Shown piece after piece: positions 1 to 11,629 of a DNA stretch of 64,000 nt. Numbering within the stretch: position 1 is the first letter of the stretch; each line of letters opens with the position of its first letter. Source of the stretch: Plotosus lineatus (Eukaryota; Chordata; Actinopteri; Siluriformes; Plotosidae). The notes under the pieces are model-generated. The model made no database searches. It was not told the DNA's origin and was given only the letters and a program-made list of their open reading frames with translations. Made by a program: the position numbers and the translations under genes. The stretch covers positions 50,332,996-50,396,995 of the forward strand of contig CM045732.1 in assembly GCA_024760905.1 (NCBI GenBank). The letters are read 5' to 3'.

Positions 1-224
1 TGTGGGTTTCCCTTACCTTTTCTCAATGTTGGTTGAGATAGGATAAACTAGCCAAATAAGATTAAACGGCACAACAAGTAATCAAACTGAATGTTCCCTG
101 ATCAGAGAGTGTTCCAGACAAAAACATCTTTCAGTTGCAATGCTGACTTCACTCCTGGTGTTTTTTAATTTAAAATAGTAGTAAACTGTCTACAATAAAC
201 TGTGCTGTCACTCATTTGCCAAAC

Positions 225-340
225 TTAATCTAGCCTATCTCAGCCGACACAGGGCAAAGGCCGGGGTATATCCTAAACAGCTGACCATCGCAGGGCTAAA
301 ACACACACAAAACAGGTCCCATTCACAGTCCAACTCCTGC
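225..340 (-). repeat. tRNA-derived SINE, 3'-tail fragment
   Basis: The sequence resembles the tail module (tatctcagccgacacagggc and following) that recurs many times in this window in the same arrangement. The tRNA-like head is missing, so it is a fragment. Confidence 0.55.
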
Positions 341-566
341 ACACACACACACAAAATAATAATAATCGGGGCGTGGTTTAAGTGGAATAGGCGTTCTAAG
401 TATGTTGTGGGCGGAGTCTATGACTCGCAGTGAATGTTTGTTCCGTGCTGTTGACTTTGGTGCTTCGGTTCAGCTATTTAAAATCATCTGTCCTCAGTAC
501 ACTGTGTGGGAAGCTGGTTTTACTTCTCCTAAAGAATTTCAATTTTAACTTACTCAAGCGCTTAAA

Positions 567-576
567 GTCACGTGAC
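567..576. promoter_or_regulatory. Perfect CLEAR-type palindromic E-box
   Basis: The ten bases GTCACGTGAC form a perfect palindrome around CACGTG, 114 bp upstream of the ATG at 690. This decamer is the published consensus for TFEB/TFE3/MITF-family binding in lysosomal gene promoters. The match is seen directly; a role in regulating the gene is inference. Confidence 0.5.
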
Positions 577-689
577 TGAGGATTTATTGAATATACACAG
601 AGTGAAGAGTCGAGTTCCTGTTTGAAGAGGTCTGAAGATTCGGATATGATCTCAGTGAAATTAATTGGATGTTGAGGAATCACTGAAAC

Positions 690-1481
690 ATGGAATATCT
701 TGGAGTAAAGACTGTTTTCTTGGCACTTGTGGGTTTGTTTGGTGAGTCCAGATGTTCTGATCATTATAATGTATCTCCAATATTAGATTAATGGAAAATG
801 TACTGCTGGATGACAGTAGTAAGGTGAAGAAATATATAAGAATTTTCCTGAATTTTTTAAAAATACCTTCATTGCACACGTTTAGATAAGACATGACTCT
901 CAGAATAAATCATGACTGATATAATTTTAAAAAGTTTGAAACACATCTGGCATTCTCGATTATAGAAGTTTTTTGAGAAGTGTTAATGGTTACTTATTGG
1001 ACCCCAGGAGTGTGATGAGGACTTGCAGCCCCTCCAGAGGTTGGGGTAGTTTGTCAGAATGTATATTTCACACTGGAAATATTTATAAAACATTTATATA
1101 TAGCTTTCAGAGTCTCCGGTATTTAAGAAAACAGAGGAAATCCCAACTTGTCTCACTTCTCTCTGATTCTTTGGACTGTGGTGAAGTCACAAGACCAGAG
1201 ATGAGTGCACATGTAGCACATGCTTAATGTGATTACTTCCACAATAAGAACTCTGTTTTCATCTCAGTTCTCTCTGCACACATCCATTTAATCATTTCCA
1301 ATAAGAATTCAGTTTTAGTTAGAAAATACTTCTGTTGTAAGATTTGCGGTAGAGATGAGAACTAACATAGAAATTCGGCAGAAAGAAACAAGTGAATGAA
1401 TTGTAATGGCTTTATGAATGGAAATGTTTCAGTATTTTCAGTACTACTCCTCCAAAAGCATCATTCAGTCATGTATTTATT

Positions 1482-1542
<61 letters not shown>

Positions 1543-4500
1543 CTTTTTTTTATTATTATTATAAGCTTGCATATCACTCAATTTGTCAGCATGAATTTTT
1601 ATAATTCATTGGTGGTACAGTAGTTATTCACAGCAAGAGGATCTTGGGTTCACCATGTGCTTGTGTGGGCTTCCTCCAACTACAGTATATCTTGGTTTCA
1701 ACAAATTGCCCCTAGGTGTGTGTGTGTGTGTGTGTGTGTGCTGGCTCTGCATTGGACTGGTGAGTTGTTGTTTTCTTCACCCAAAGTCGGCTGAGATGGG
1801 CTCCCTTCCCCCAGCAGGAGTGAGTGAAATTTTGTGTTTCATTCATTCATTCATCGTCTGAACCGCTTTATCCTAATTATGGTTGCAAGGACAGAGTATA
1901 CCCTGGACATCTTGCCAGGTCATCGCAGGACAGAAACATGCTGATTGCTATGCACCCTACTCTTGTTGAAAGTCAGCAATGGTTCTTTTACAGCCTCTCA
2001 CCATAGACAGTGAGAGATATGGCCGGCCTTTGATAACCCAGTTAGCTGCACTGAGGGGAACAGCAGTGACAGTCGTTGAACCCCCAACTTTAGGATTGGT
2101 AATCCAGCACCTTACCATTGGGCCACCACTGCCTGAAATTTTACAGTACTACTGTATTTACAACTGAAATGAGAACTGACATAAAAACTACTCAGAAATG
2201 TAGAAAAACAAACCCTGGATTGTCCTAGCTTGGAATAGTTTATTAGTTTCTGTCATAAAACATCATTCAGTTATCTTTTTTTTCAGTTATAAGTTTACGA
2301 TCAGCCGACCTGTCTGTATGATTTAGTTTTGTATAATTTAATAGATAATTTATTTTCACTGCATGAAAGATGATTAATACCTTTCATTTGTGGATCAGTA
2401 CATACATTAAACCACTTATTCTATCAGGGTAGTGTACGGGGAATAATTCTAAAGCTATTTTAGGTAATTTTGCATTCTCCATCATTAACTCAGTATTACA
2501 CAGACACTAAAACTGGAGTTTAGACCGAGCTGCAAGAGTTTCTTTGAGAACAAACAGGTCTGTCCATCTGTTTTAAGAAGCACAGAAAGAATAATTTACT
2601 TCTGTAGGATCAGCTGACTTTCCAGACATCATGTAAACACGGTGAAGTATACAAGAAGTGTTCTCACTTGAATATTAATCTACTACCATTTCCTTTCATT
2701 TGACTATGTCAATATTAGGAGGGGTGAGGTGTCAAACTACTCTTACCCCTGCTGTGGCCGCCACCACCATGAATGAGAATGTGACCAGTACCACAGTCAA
2801 TGAAAGTGTTACCACAACAACCCCCATCCTGCTCAGCACCACTGCACCTGGCTGTTCACTCTTGAATACTTCCAGCTGTGAGGCCTGTGCACCCGGCTCC
2901 TACTATGACAATGGTGGGTATGGCTTATTTGATTTCAAATATGGTGACAGCTAGTGTTTCATTTACAGTATTTAAAAAGCTCATGATGTACCGCAGGACA
3001 TGTATGAGAGATGTAAGACAGTGGTGAGGTGTGCTGTCGGTGTGACAGAAGAGTTCAAGGTGAAGGTGGGACTGCATCAAGGGTCAGCTCTCAGCCCCTT
3101 CTTGTTTGCTATGGTGATGGACAGGCTGACAGACGAGGTTAGACAAGAATCTCCATGGACTATGATGTTTGCAGATGAGATTGTGATCTGCAGTGAGAGC
3201 AGAGAACAAGTGCAGGAAAATCTAGAGAGGTGGAGGTATGCCCTGGAAAGGAGGGGAATGAAGGTTAGCCTCAGTAAGACAGAATACATGTGTGTGAATG
3301 CCAAGGACCCAAGAGGAACGGTGAGGTTGCAGGAAGCAGAGATAAAGAAGGTGGAGGATTTTAAGTACTTAGGCTCAACAATCCAGAGCAATGGAGAGTG
3401 TGGAAAAGAGGTGAAGAAGCGTGTACAGGCAGGTTGGAATGGTTGGAGAAAAGTGTCCGGTGTGATGTGTGATAGGAAGGTATCGGCAAAAATGAAAGGA
3501 AAAGTGTACAAGACTGTGTTGAGGCCAGCGATGTTGTATGGTTTAGAAACAGTGGCCCTGGGGAAAAGACAGGAGGCAGAGCTGGAGGTAGCAAAGATGA
3601 AAATGTTGAGGTTCTCTTTTGGCGTAACGAGGATGGATAGGATCAGGAATGAGTACATCAGAGGGACAGCACATGTTAGAGGTTTTGGAGACAAAGTCAG
3701 AGAGGCGAGATTAAGATGGCTTGGACATGTACAGAGGAGGGATAGTGAGTATATTGGTAGTAGGATGCTGAGGTTGGAACTACCAGGCAGAAGGTCTAGA
3801 GGAAGACCAAAGAGACGATTCATGGATGTGGTGAAGGAGGACATGAAGGCAGTTGGTGTAAGAGAAAAAGATGCAAAGGATAGGGTGAGATGGAGGCAGA
3901 TGATTCGCTGTGGCGACCCCTGAAGGGAAAAGCCGAAAGGAAAAGTAGAAGAAGAAGATGATGTACCTGCTTGTATATTATTGTCAGTAATAACGTTACA
4001 CAGTTTAAATGAACTAAATGTGTGTACTCCTGACGATCACATCTATATGATTGAACAGATTTGAGTTCCTTATTTTTATATGGTTTGCCAAAGTTGAAGT
4101 GCAAGAAATTAAGTGGTACCCACAAAGCCCTGACTTCAACCACACCAAACACTTTTGTGATGAATTGGATTACAAACTGCCCTACGGCCTCCTCACCTGA
4201 TATCAATACCTAACCTAACTAGTGTTCATGTTGCTAATATAATGACTTCCAATCATCTGGTAAATTTACCTCCCGATTTGGGAGCATGACTGTGGGGCGG
4301 TGGTGGCCTGGTGGTAAAGGGCACTGGATCATTGATGCTAAGGTTGGGGGTTTGAGTCCCACTCTCCACGGGTTTGTCATTGTCCCACCAGTGCAGCTAA
4401 CTGGGTTATCAAAGGCCGGCCATGTCTCTCACTGTCTATGGTGAGAGGTTCATGTAACAGAACCATTGCGGACTTTCGTAAAGAGTAGCTGCATAGCCGT

Positions 4501-7500
4501 CAGTGTGTTTCTGTCCCTTGCTAAAGGGTTGTGTCAGGAAGGACATCCGACATAAAAAATTATGCCAAAACAAACATACAATGATTTGCTGTGGCAACCC
4601 CTGGGGAAAAAAAGGGAACAGCCGAAAGGAAAAAAAAAAATTTTGGAGCATGACTGTGGTAACTTAACTGTTCAAGACTGCTTCAAGAGCATTAACAAGG
4701 TCAGGCATTCTTGTCGCGTGAGCACCCCTGGCACACACTCGGCATTCCAGTTAATTCCTGAGATGTTCATTAGGTTTGAGGTCAGAATACTTGAGTTCTG
4801 TTGCGTCAGCCTTGGCAAAGTATATCTTAATGTGCCCAAGTGTATGCATGGAGCATTGTTATGCTGGGGGACATCACTTTCATTTCCAGTGAAGGGAAAT
4901 TTCAGATAATAAAGTTCTGTTTTTCAAATTTTATGGTAACAATTCGGGAAGATCCATATAAGGACATGATTTTGTCAGGGGTCCACAGAGCTTTGGGAAT
5001 CTAGTGTAATTAGATTAATGACAAGGTCAAAGTGTACTCTATTATTTTACAACAAGAAAAAGAAAAATGTTATTTTAATAATCATAATTGCTGTATTGGT
5101 TCTAATAGAGATATAGTACTATAAAAACAGATAAACCATTTTTTAAAAACAGCTTATTTGGTTCTGCTTGTTTATTCTACCAGAGACGTTGCTGTGTTCC
5201 TGCTGCCCTGAGCGTGGGATGTGTATTTTCAAACAAGGCTGTCGTTCCTGCACACAAGGTTTCTATCAGCCGCTAGCAGGCCAGTCAACGTGTCTTCCCT
5301 GCACACCAGGTTTTCACACCGAGTGAGTAATCAGTATTACTCATTAATTGCACACATATACAGTACATGCCATTTCAAGTTTATCTGTTTTAATGTCCCT
5401 CCCACTGTCTTTAGTGTCATAGGAAGCAGTGAGTGTCATGCCTGTTTTCCTGGTTCTTACACGAATGAAAGCGGTTCAGTTTCATGTCAGGCCTGTGGCG
5501 CAGGTAATTTAAACATAAACTGACGGTTTGCATTTTATACTACATCATCCACGCTATGTATATTTATAGTATCAGTTGATTTACTTGCCTTTTATTAATA
5601 AATAATTAGATCTTAACAGTAAATAAGTTAATGCACTGATTTAGCCATTATTTATAAAGTAAAAAATAAATAAATAAACCACACTTGTTAACTTTTATTT
5701 ACATATTTATTTATTTATTTTTAGGTTTTTATGCATCCAGACAGAATGCTACTGATTGTAACCCATGTCCTGAGGGCACATACTGCAAGTAAGTTATGCA
5801 CTTGGCTGCTGTATTTTGTTCACATTTTGGCAATGGTATATGTTCCAGTAGGAGGGGCTGGTGGCATCGTGGTTAGGGTGCTAGGCTCATGATCAGGAGG
5901 TGGTGTGTTCGAATTCCAGTTAGACCACTACTGTGCTAAGACCTCTGTGCAAGGTCTTAAGCACAAGTGTTCCTCTGTTCACCCAACAGTATAAATGGGT
6001 ACCAGTAAAATATACAGGGAAGGTAACCTGTGATGGACTAGCATCCCATCCAAGCGGAATTGACCTCCTGGTCGCTTCACGCTATGGAAACCGGGAATAA
6101 GCACCGTGGCTCGGGTGTAAAAAGCCCAATGGACTTTTTTTTTCGGTGGATCCCATGCCTCAGCATTAGCAGTTGGACTGTCAGTGACTAATTGAGCACT
6201 GACGAAAGGCACTGAGGTGGGCATTGACTTCAGTCTTGAATTTCTGTCTATCTTTGGTATTTACTGTACAGTATTTTGGGGAGGGTGTTCCACAACTGTA
6301 CTGGGGATGGAAGGAATGATCTCTTGTGGCTCCTTGTATTTGATTTGAGTTGTTCAAGGACTGCTGAATGGAAGGATTTAGACAGGTGTGTTGTTCTTCG
6401 GACATTGTAAGGCTCTGGGAGTAGGCTATTTAGCAATGCTGGAGCCTCTTGGTGATAGATACGATGGAGTAGGGTAAGGGCTCCAACATTTCTCCTTTGC
6501 TCCAGTATCCGGTTATCAGCTGAGCAATCATTTGGAATGTTGATGATTTTCAGAGTCTTCCTTTGGATGGCTTCCAGCCAGGCCAGGGAGGTTGGAGAGG
6601 CTCCCATCCAGACTGTTGAGGCATATTCCATTCATGATCTGGCCATGCTTTTGTAGATAATAGCTCTTTGGTCCAGGCTCAGGTAGGGTGCGACCTTCCT
6701 TAGTAAGCCCAGTCGTTTACCTGCATCTACAGCCATCTTCTTTAGGATGTGAGTCCATGTCAGTTCTTTTCTGATGGTGATGCCTCACAGTTCTACTTCA
6801 TCCATCTCTGTAAGTATGGTGTACATGAAGTGGAGATTTGGATGGTTGTCCTCTGCATCTTCGTAACTACTGATTGTGATACTTTTGCATTTAGCTGTCT
6901 CGATGAGCACATTCCATTTGCTTGCCCATAACTGGATTTCCCGCAGATCCTTGTTCAGGGACTTGGCTACTGAGCCTCTTTGCTGTTTGTCTCTTATGAT
7001 GCTAGGACAGACGAGTCATCTGCGTAAAGTATAGCTATGTTGGTCAGTTTCTCTGGAAGGTCATCAATGTAGATAATGAACAACAAAGGACCGAGGATTG
7101 ACCCTTGAGGGACTCCAGCATTGATGGCCTTGGCTCTTGATTCTTTGGCCTTGGCACTTGATTCTTTCCCATTGATGGTTACTTTCAGCTCCCTGTCTGT
7201 CAGATAGTCTTCTATCCATTTCAGAAGTACACCTTTAAGGACAAGGGCCTCAAGCTTATCTATTAAGCCTCTGTGCCACACTCTGTCAAATGCCCTGCTA
7301 ATGTACAGGCATACGAGTCTGCTTTCATACTTCTTGTCCTTTGCATCATGTAGATTTTTTTGGTGACATAGGTCAGTGCTTTGGCTGTGGCGTGCCTAGC
7401 TCTGAAGCCAAATTGTTTATCAGAGATGAGGTTATGCTTGTTGATGAACTTCCACAGGGCCTGGTCGACAAGAGCTTCCATCACCTTGCTAATGATGCTA

Positions 7501-10500
7501 AGGAGGGAGACTGGTCTGTAATTATTTGTGTCATGTTTGCTTTTCTTTTTGTAACAAGGTATGACATGAGCAATCTTCCATTGTATTGGCATGTAATGTT
7601 TTTCCATCAGCAGCTGAAAGAGTCTGGCGAGAGGTTTGGCGAGCTCAGGTGCAGCCTGCTTTAGCACTCTGGCAGGGATGGAGTCTGGTCCAGTTGCTTT
7701 GTCTATGTCTAGCTTGAATAGCACTTTCCTCGCATGATTTGGCCAGAATGTTACTTTCTTCAAGGTGGCAGTGGTCTTTTTGTTTAATCTTGGTACCTCC
7801 TTGTCGTTCTCAGCTTCAGGTATGGTTGATTTCTCTGCGAAAATATCTGAGAAACATTCAGCTTTCTCTTCGGAGTGTATGAATGTCGCACTGTCTGAAC
7901 TCAGGAGAGGGATATCACACTTACCTCTTTCGCCCATGAATTTCTTGGCTATCCACCTCCAGGGCTTACTCCCTTTCTTGAGCCCTGATGTCATTTTTTC
8001 CCTGACTCTGTTCTTATGGTCATTCGTGGCTTTGCGTAAGACGTAGGTGTAACCATTACTAGCCTGGTTATACCCGAATCTAGTCTCTGAGGTTTTGTTT
8101 GCTTTGTATTGATGCCAAGTTTTGAGTTTCTTGAAATTTCTGAGACTTTTCCTAGGGATATGGTGTTTCATGGCTTGCTGTATGATATTGGTCACTTGAG
8201 AACATGAATCTTCTGGGTTGTTTGAGTCAAGTATTTGGTCCCAGTGGATACCAACAAGTTAATTTCTAAGATTGTTTCCAGTCAGCTTTGGAGTATATCC
8301 ATACTGTCCTGGGAGCTGGTCTCTCTTGCACATGGTTGAGATCAACTGATGTACTTGGGAGCATATGGTCTGATTTGCCAACCTGAGCTGATATTTCAAC
8401 CTCTGAGCACAAGTTCGGTTTATCACACATGATCAGGTCTAGTCTATTCCCTTTTATGTGGTTAAATCTATTGACCAACTGTGAAAGCCCATGTGCCTAC
8501 CAGGGGGATCCATTATCCTGCTATTCAGCCTTTTAGAGCGGAGGTGATCAAGGTTTTCAATGTACCAATCCATTGGACCACAATCCGCTTTACTCTATCC
8601 TGGAGGTTGGTAGAGTAGTGACATTAGAAGAATTCCTAAGTCTAATTTGATTGTGAAGATCATTTCATACTCGGCAGGCTCCAAGTCCTGTCTCCTATGT
8701 AGAGCAATGGCATTCTTATAGTAGATCATGAAACCACCCCAGTCTTTTCCATTGTTTCTGTCCCTGCATTCCATGATGTAACTATCAATGCTGATATCAG
8801 GACTGTTTCTGGGACTGATGATTCAAGCTTGGATTCTGTCACCATGATGATATCTGGCTTAGCTAATGCTATTCTACCTTCAAGATCATCCTTTTTGGCT
8901 CTTAGACTCTGGATGTTTGTGTACCAGAGTTCCATTTTCATATCTCTTTGTCCATTAGTCATGCCTAGATCATTATCCGAGTTATCAGTCTGGTTATATT
9001 TACTTTGTGAACTTTTTGTAGTGAGAGGGTGGGATAGGGGTGCTAACCCAAGTGAAGTCATTATGACACACACCACGATGGAAATCCTCTCACTAGGACA
9101 GCATCTGGTCAGTCCCACAGACTGTCTACTGCCCCTTGGTGTAGAAGCAAAGGTTATTTGCCGTGTGCCGGCCAATTTCGCCAAATGGCCTCCCTTTAAA
9201 AGGGCAACATCTTTTAAAGATTTTACCTTATATGTTCTAATTAATCTAAACAAACACTAAAATATGTTAATTTCTTGTGTATTTGTAAACTAACAACAAG
9301 GCCTGAATATATCTGGATACATTTTTTCATTATATGATCAAAGATTTTAGTGTTTTGTTTTTTTTCCTGAGGCCCCATGCATGAATCTAATAACCAAAAA
9401 TTTGATTGTCTGGAAAAGCGGTGGAAATCATCTCGGTCTAATTTTCTGATTACTCTATTAGCAAACACACTTGATCATAAAATTCATGTCTTGTTGACTG
9501 ATGATAAATTATTGTATGATTCAGATTTTTAGATTTTCTTGATTTTATGAATTTGTGGGTTATCAGGTTCATGCATGAGTGGCAGATTTGCAGCACGATT
9601 CAGACCCCTGAGCTTACACTGGCTGAAAGGGCAGAGTCACATGTTTCTTATCCTGAGATTTTAATCAAAGCCATAGTAAAAGGCTGCAAGTCATTTATTA
9701 GTATTATTCTGAGTAAAATGAACAAACTAGAATTTGCTCTCATTCTGTCTTTCTGTTAAAACAGTTCCTCCAGCTGTGCTCAGTGCCAAATGTGTCCTGC
9801 TGGCTCTGAAGCCCTAATGACTGGCAGCAAGCAGTGTTCCCTTTGTCGCCCAGGTGACCACTGACAGCTATTATTATACTACATGTCATACCACGGAGGC
9901 AGTAGTAGTACTAGCACTGTTGTCTTATATTATGATGGCTGACTACGACCTTTCTTTGTGGAGTTTGAATGTTCTGTCTTTGTTTTCATGGGTTTCCTCT
10001 GGGTGCTCCAGTTTCTTCCAGTAATCCAAAAAGATGCAGATTAGGGCAGCTTGCTCATTTAAATTTCCCATAGGTGTCATTATGAGTGTGAATCATTGTT
10101 CATCTCTGCTTTGGCCCTGTGATAGATCAACGACCATTTCATGGTGTACCCTGCTTCCCTCTAAGTCAGCTGGGATTGTCTCAAAAGCAACTGCGTCCCT
10201 GACAGATAAGCGGTACAAATAATCATCACAGGGCGAACACACATACAACCATTCAAACTCACACTCACTGCCTAACGTACATGTTTTTGGACTGTGGGAG
10301 GAAACCGGAGTACCCAGAAGAAACCCACACAAGTACAGGGAGAACATGCAAACTCCACACAGAAACATCCAAACCCAGGCCTCCTCGCTGTAAGGCAGAC
10401 GTGTTAACCCCTGCACCACCGTACCGCCAGCACGAAGTGTGAGTTCATCTAATTTTGCAGGTCACTATCAACCTTAGAGGAGAAATCACTCAGGAGGAAA

Positions 10501-11629
10501 TCATGCAGCACACAGTCACTTCCTTTTTTATTTGTATATTCAGCTTTATTAACTGAACACATGTTAAGTGTGAAGGAAAATAAGATATGACATTGCATAT
10601 TGTGTTTACCTGTATATTAATTATGTGTGTTGGACAGGCATGTTCAAGACCTCTAATCAGAAAATATGTCAGATCTGCAGTAGTGGTTTCTATCAGATCC
10701 ACTGGGGACAGGCATACTGTGACCTCTGCCCTCAAGACCACTACTGCCCAGTGAGTCATATTACCTCTCAACCTGTACACACACACAAACACCTCGGGGT
10801 AAATTTAAACATCCATTTAGTCTTATGTGTATATATTTAGACTGTGGGAGAAAACCACAAAACCCAGAGGAAACCCACACAAGCATGGGAAGAACATGCA
10901 AACTCCACACAGAAACGCCAGGACTTCCCCTGCTCTATCACAACCACTTCAATTCACGAAGATCTGATAATTAGATGCTTAGTTAAATGTTTTGGGAACA
11001 AAATGTGTTTGAAAACATTACAATCCTCAAAGCCAGTGGTGCTCCAGGTCCAGGGGTGGGAACTCCTGATTTAGAACATAGTTGTTCGAGCCAGATAATG
11101 TATTTGTTATATCTGTAAACTTCTCTAAGTGGAAAATATTTAATCGAAGACCACATGGTGCTATTTGTCTTATAGAGTCCAGATGTGAATCCAATCCAGT
11201 GCCCCAGTGATGCATTTTGCCCTGAGGGCAGCACTGCGCCGGGTTATTGCATGGAGACTTTCTTCAGGAAGGCTGGAGACACGTGCGAGCTTGCTCCTCT
11301 CACCATAGCTCTAATTGCCATTGGAGGAGGATGTATGAAATTTAAAAATTTTCAGATTTTGATGACAAATCAGTTTGATTTACTGCACATGTAAACAGAT
11401 CAGAATGGATGATTTTATTTACGCTTTAAACTCGTGTTCATACCCTGACCTCTTCTCTCTCTGATCTTTAGTGTTTCTACTCTTCATTGTCCTCCTGGTT
11501 TTTCGTAGAAGAAGAAATACAGACAGTGAACTGTCCCTTGCTCGTGCCCCACTTCTGCAGAAGGACCGTTCGCAATGTCATGCGTATGGAGGCCCATGTG
11601 ATGCAGATCCTGTGTATGCAGGCTGGTGA
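690..11629 (+). CDS. Type I membrane protein with Cys-rich (GCC2/GCC3 or TNFR-like) repeats
   Basis: Nine exons join in frame: 690-741, 2719-2913, 5184-5322, 5415-5503, 5725-5788, 9765-9853, 10638-10750, 11176-11332, 11472-11629 (TGA). They encode 351 residues. Residues 1-22 form a signal peptide (MEYLGVKTVFLALVGLFGG, then VRC). A Thr/Ser/Pro-rich stalk with several N-glycosylation sequons follows. About residues 60-285 are cysteine-rich, with repeating CxxCxPGxY units such as CLPCTPGFH, CHACFPGSY and CNPCPEGTYC, resembling GCC2/GCC3 (ephrin-receptor-like) or TNFR modules. A transmembrane helix spans about 289-310, followed by a basic stop-transfer RRRR and a tail of about 38 residues containing APLLQ. 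Most introns interrupt between Cys modules. Intron 2 carries an RTE-like LINE and a SINE, and intron 5 a 3-kb LINE. Type I orientation is inferred; ligand and ortholog are not recognised. Confidence 0.82.
1486..1541. repeat. (TA)n microsatellite
   Basis: A pure TA run of about 54 bp in intron 1 of the Cys-rich receptor gene. Confidence 0.95.
1610..1830 (+). repeat. Degraded HE1/DANA-like SINE with (GT)n
   Basis: It keeps the order of a tRNA-like head (ggtggtacagtagttattca), a body with gtgcttgtgtgggcttcctc and the tail ctgagatgggctcc. A GT run at 1716-1740 has expanded inside the body. Confidence 0.7.
1842..2140 (-). repeat. SINE type A (ggtggcctagtggtaa head) with HE1-like tail
   Basis: Read on the minus strand it has a tRNA-like head (A box ggcccaatggtaaggtgctg, B box around gggggttcaacgac), the body ggttatcaaaggccggcc, and a tail ending in cctaattaggata-like sequence and an ATTC/GAAT run. 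The head and body match the copies at 4296, 12677 and 44215. Confidence 0.8.
2993..3957 (+). mobile_element. 5'-truncated RTE-like LINE (reverse transcriptase C-terminal part)
   Basis: One open frame (3000-3923) encodes the RT palm, with GLHQGSALSPFLFAMVMDRL, then the catalytic box MMFADEIVIC, thumb motifs KYLGSTI and AGWNGWRK, and a C-terminal region ending RWRQMIRCGDP. The second catalytic Asp of FADD is Glu here (3177-3179), so the copy is probably dead although the frame is open. The insertion is bounded by the 10-bp direct repeat atgatgtacc (2983-2992 and 3958-3967) and ends with agccgaaaggaaaagtagaa plus GAA units. It lies in intron 2 of the Cys-rich receptor gene, 79 bp after the exon-2 donor. 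RTE-clade assignment is by resemblance. Confidence 0.88.
4296..4644 (+). mobile_element. Full-length SINE type A with an RTE-like LINE tail
   Basis: The element starts with a tRNA-like head (gtggtggcctggtggtaaag, B box gggggtttgagtccc). The body contains ggttatcaaaggccggccat. The tail is gatttgctgtggcaacccct, then agccgaaaggaaaa and an A run. It is flanked by a perfect 15-bp target-site duplication, ggagcatgactgtgg, at 4281-4295 and 4645-4659. The tail parallels the 3' end of the LINE ending at 3957. Confidence 0.9.
5862..6142 (+). repeat. SINE type C (tRNA-derived)
   Basis: The head is gtggcatcgtggttagggtg with B box gtgttcgaattcc. The body has agtataaatgggtaccagta and the 3' part ttcacgctatggaaaccggg, ending in gtgtaaaaagccca. 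The same three modules recur at 32176 (+), 61440 (-) and partly at 29960 (-). Confidence 0.85.
6150..9255 (-). mobile_element. Degenerate non-LTR retrotransposon (APE endonuclease + RT)
   Basis: Read on the minus strand from 9253 there is first an AP-endonuclease-like start (ELWYTNIQSLRAKKDDLEGR, KPDIIMVTES; ORF 8726-9253). RT blocks follow: DIDKATGPDSIPARVLK and NNYRPVSLLSIISKVMEALV (7263-8195), then AGVPQGSILGPLLFIIYIDD and ILYADDSSVL (6994-7281). A C-terminal stretch at 6248-6631 has MEYASTVWMGASPTSLAWLE and RSFLPSPVQLWNTLPK. The catalytic YADD is intact, but frameshifts and stops break the element, so it is a relic. It fills most of intron 5 of the Cys-rich receptor gene. The architecture suits the CR1/Jockey-like group; the exact clade was not determined. 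Confidence 0.88.
9955..10190 (+). repeat. HE1/DANA-like SINE, headless
   Basis: Body and tail only: gtggagtttgaatgttctgt, tgggtttcctctgggtgctc, then the tail with tcagctgggattg. Lies in intron 6 of the Cys-rich receptor gene. Confidence 0.7.
10228..10432 (-). repeat. HE1/DANA-like SINE
   Basis: The minus strand reads head (ggcggtacggtggtgcaggg), body (tgtgtggagtttgcatgttc, tgtgtgggtttcttctgggt) and the gcccTGTGATGatta region. The inverted arrangement with the preceding copy could form a hairpin in the transcript. Confidence 0.8.
10780..10925 (-). repeat. HE1/DANA-like SINE fragment
   Basis: Minus-strand body module (ttctgtgtggagtttgcatg, then tgtgggtttcctctgggttt). It lies just after the exon-7 donor at 10751 of the Cys-rich receptor gene. 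Confidence 0.75.

Larger units (their letters stand above)
1..689. other. Upstream/promoter region of the Cys-rich receptor gene
   Basis: There is no coding exon here. The stretch holds a degraded SINE tail, a short CA run near 340-353, a GC-box-like stretch around 366-415 and a CACGTG palindrome at 567-576. The transcription start is inferred to lie in roughly 450-650, because the first coding exon begins at 690. No TATA box at a convincing distance is evident; an AT-rich stretch near 474-485 is the only candidate. Confidence 0.5.

Noticed and set aside
3077..3844. Long minus-strand open frame (255 codons)
   Set aside because: It is the antisense shadow of the RTE-like reverse transcriptase frame on the plus strand; no independent motif.
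7341..9260. Plus-strand open frames of 93-143 codons
   Set aside because: They lie antisense to the minus-strand LINE coding regions, whose RT motifs are clear.
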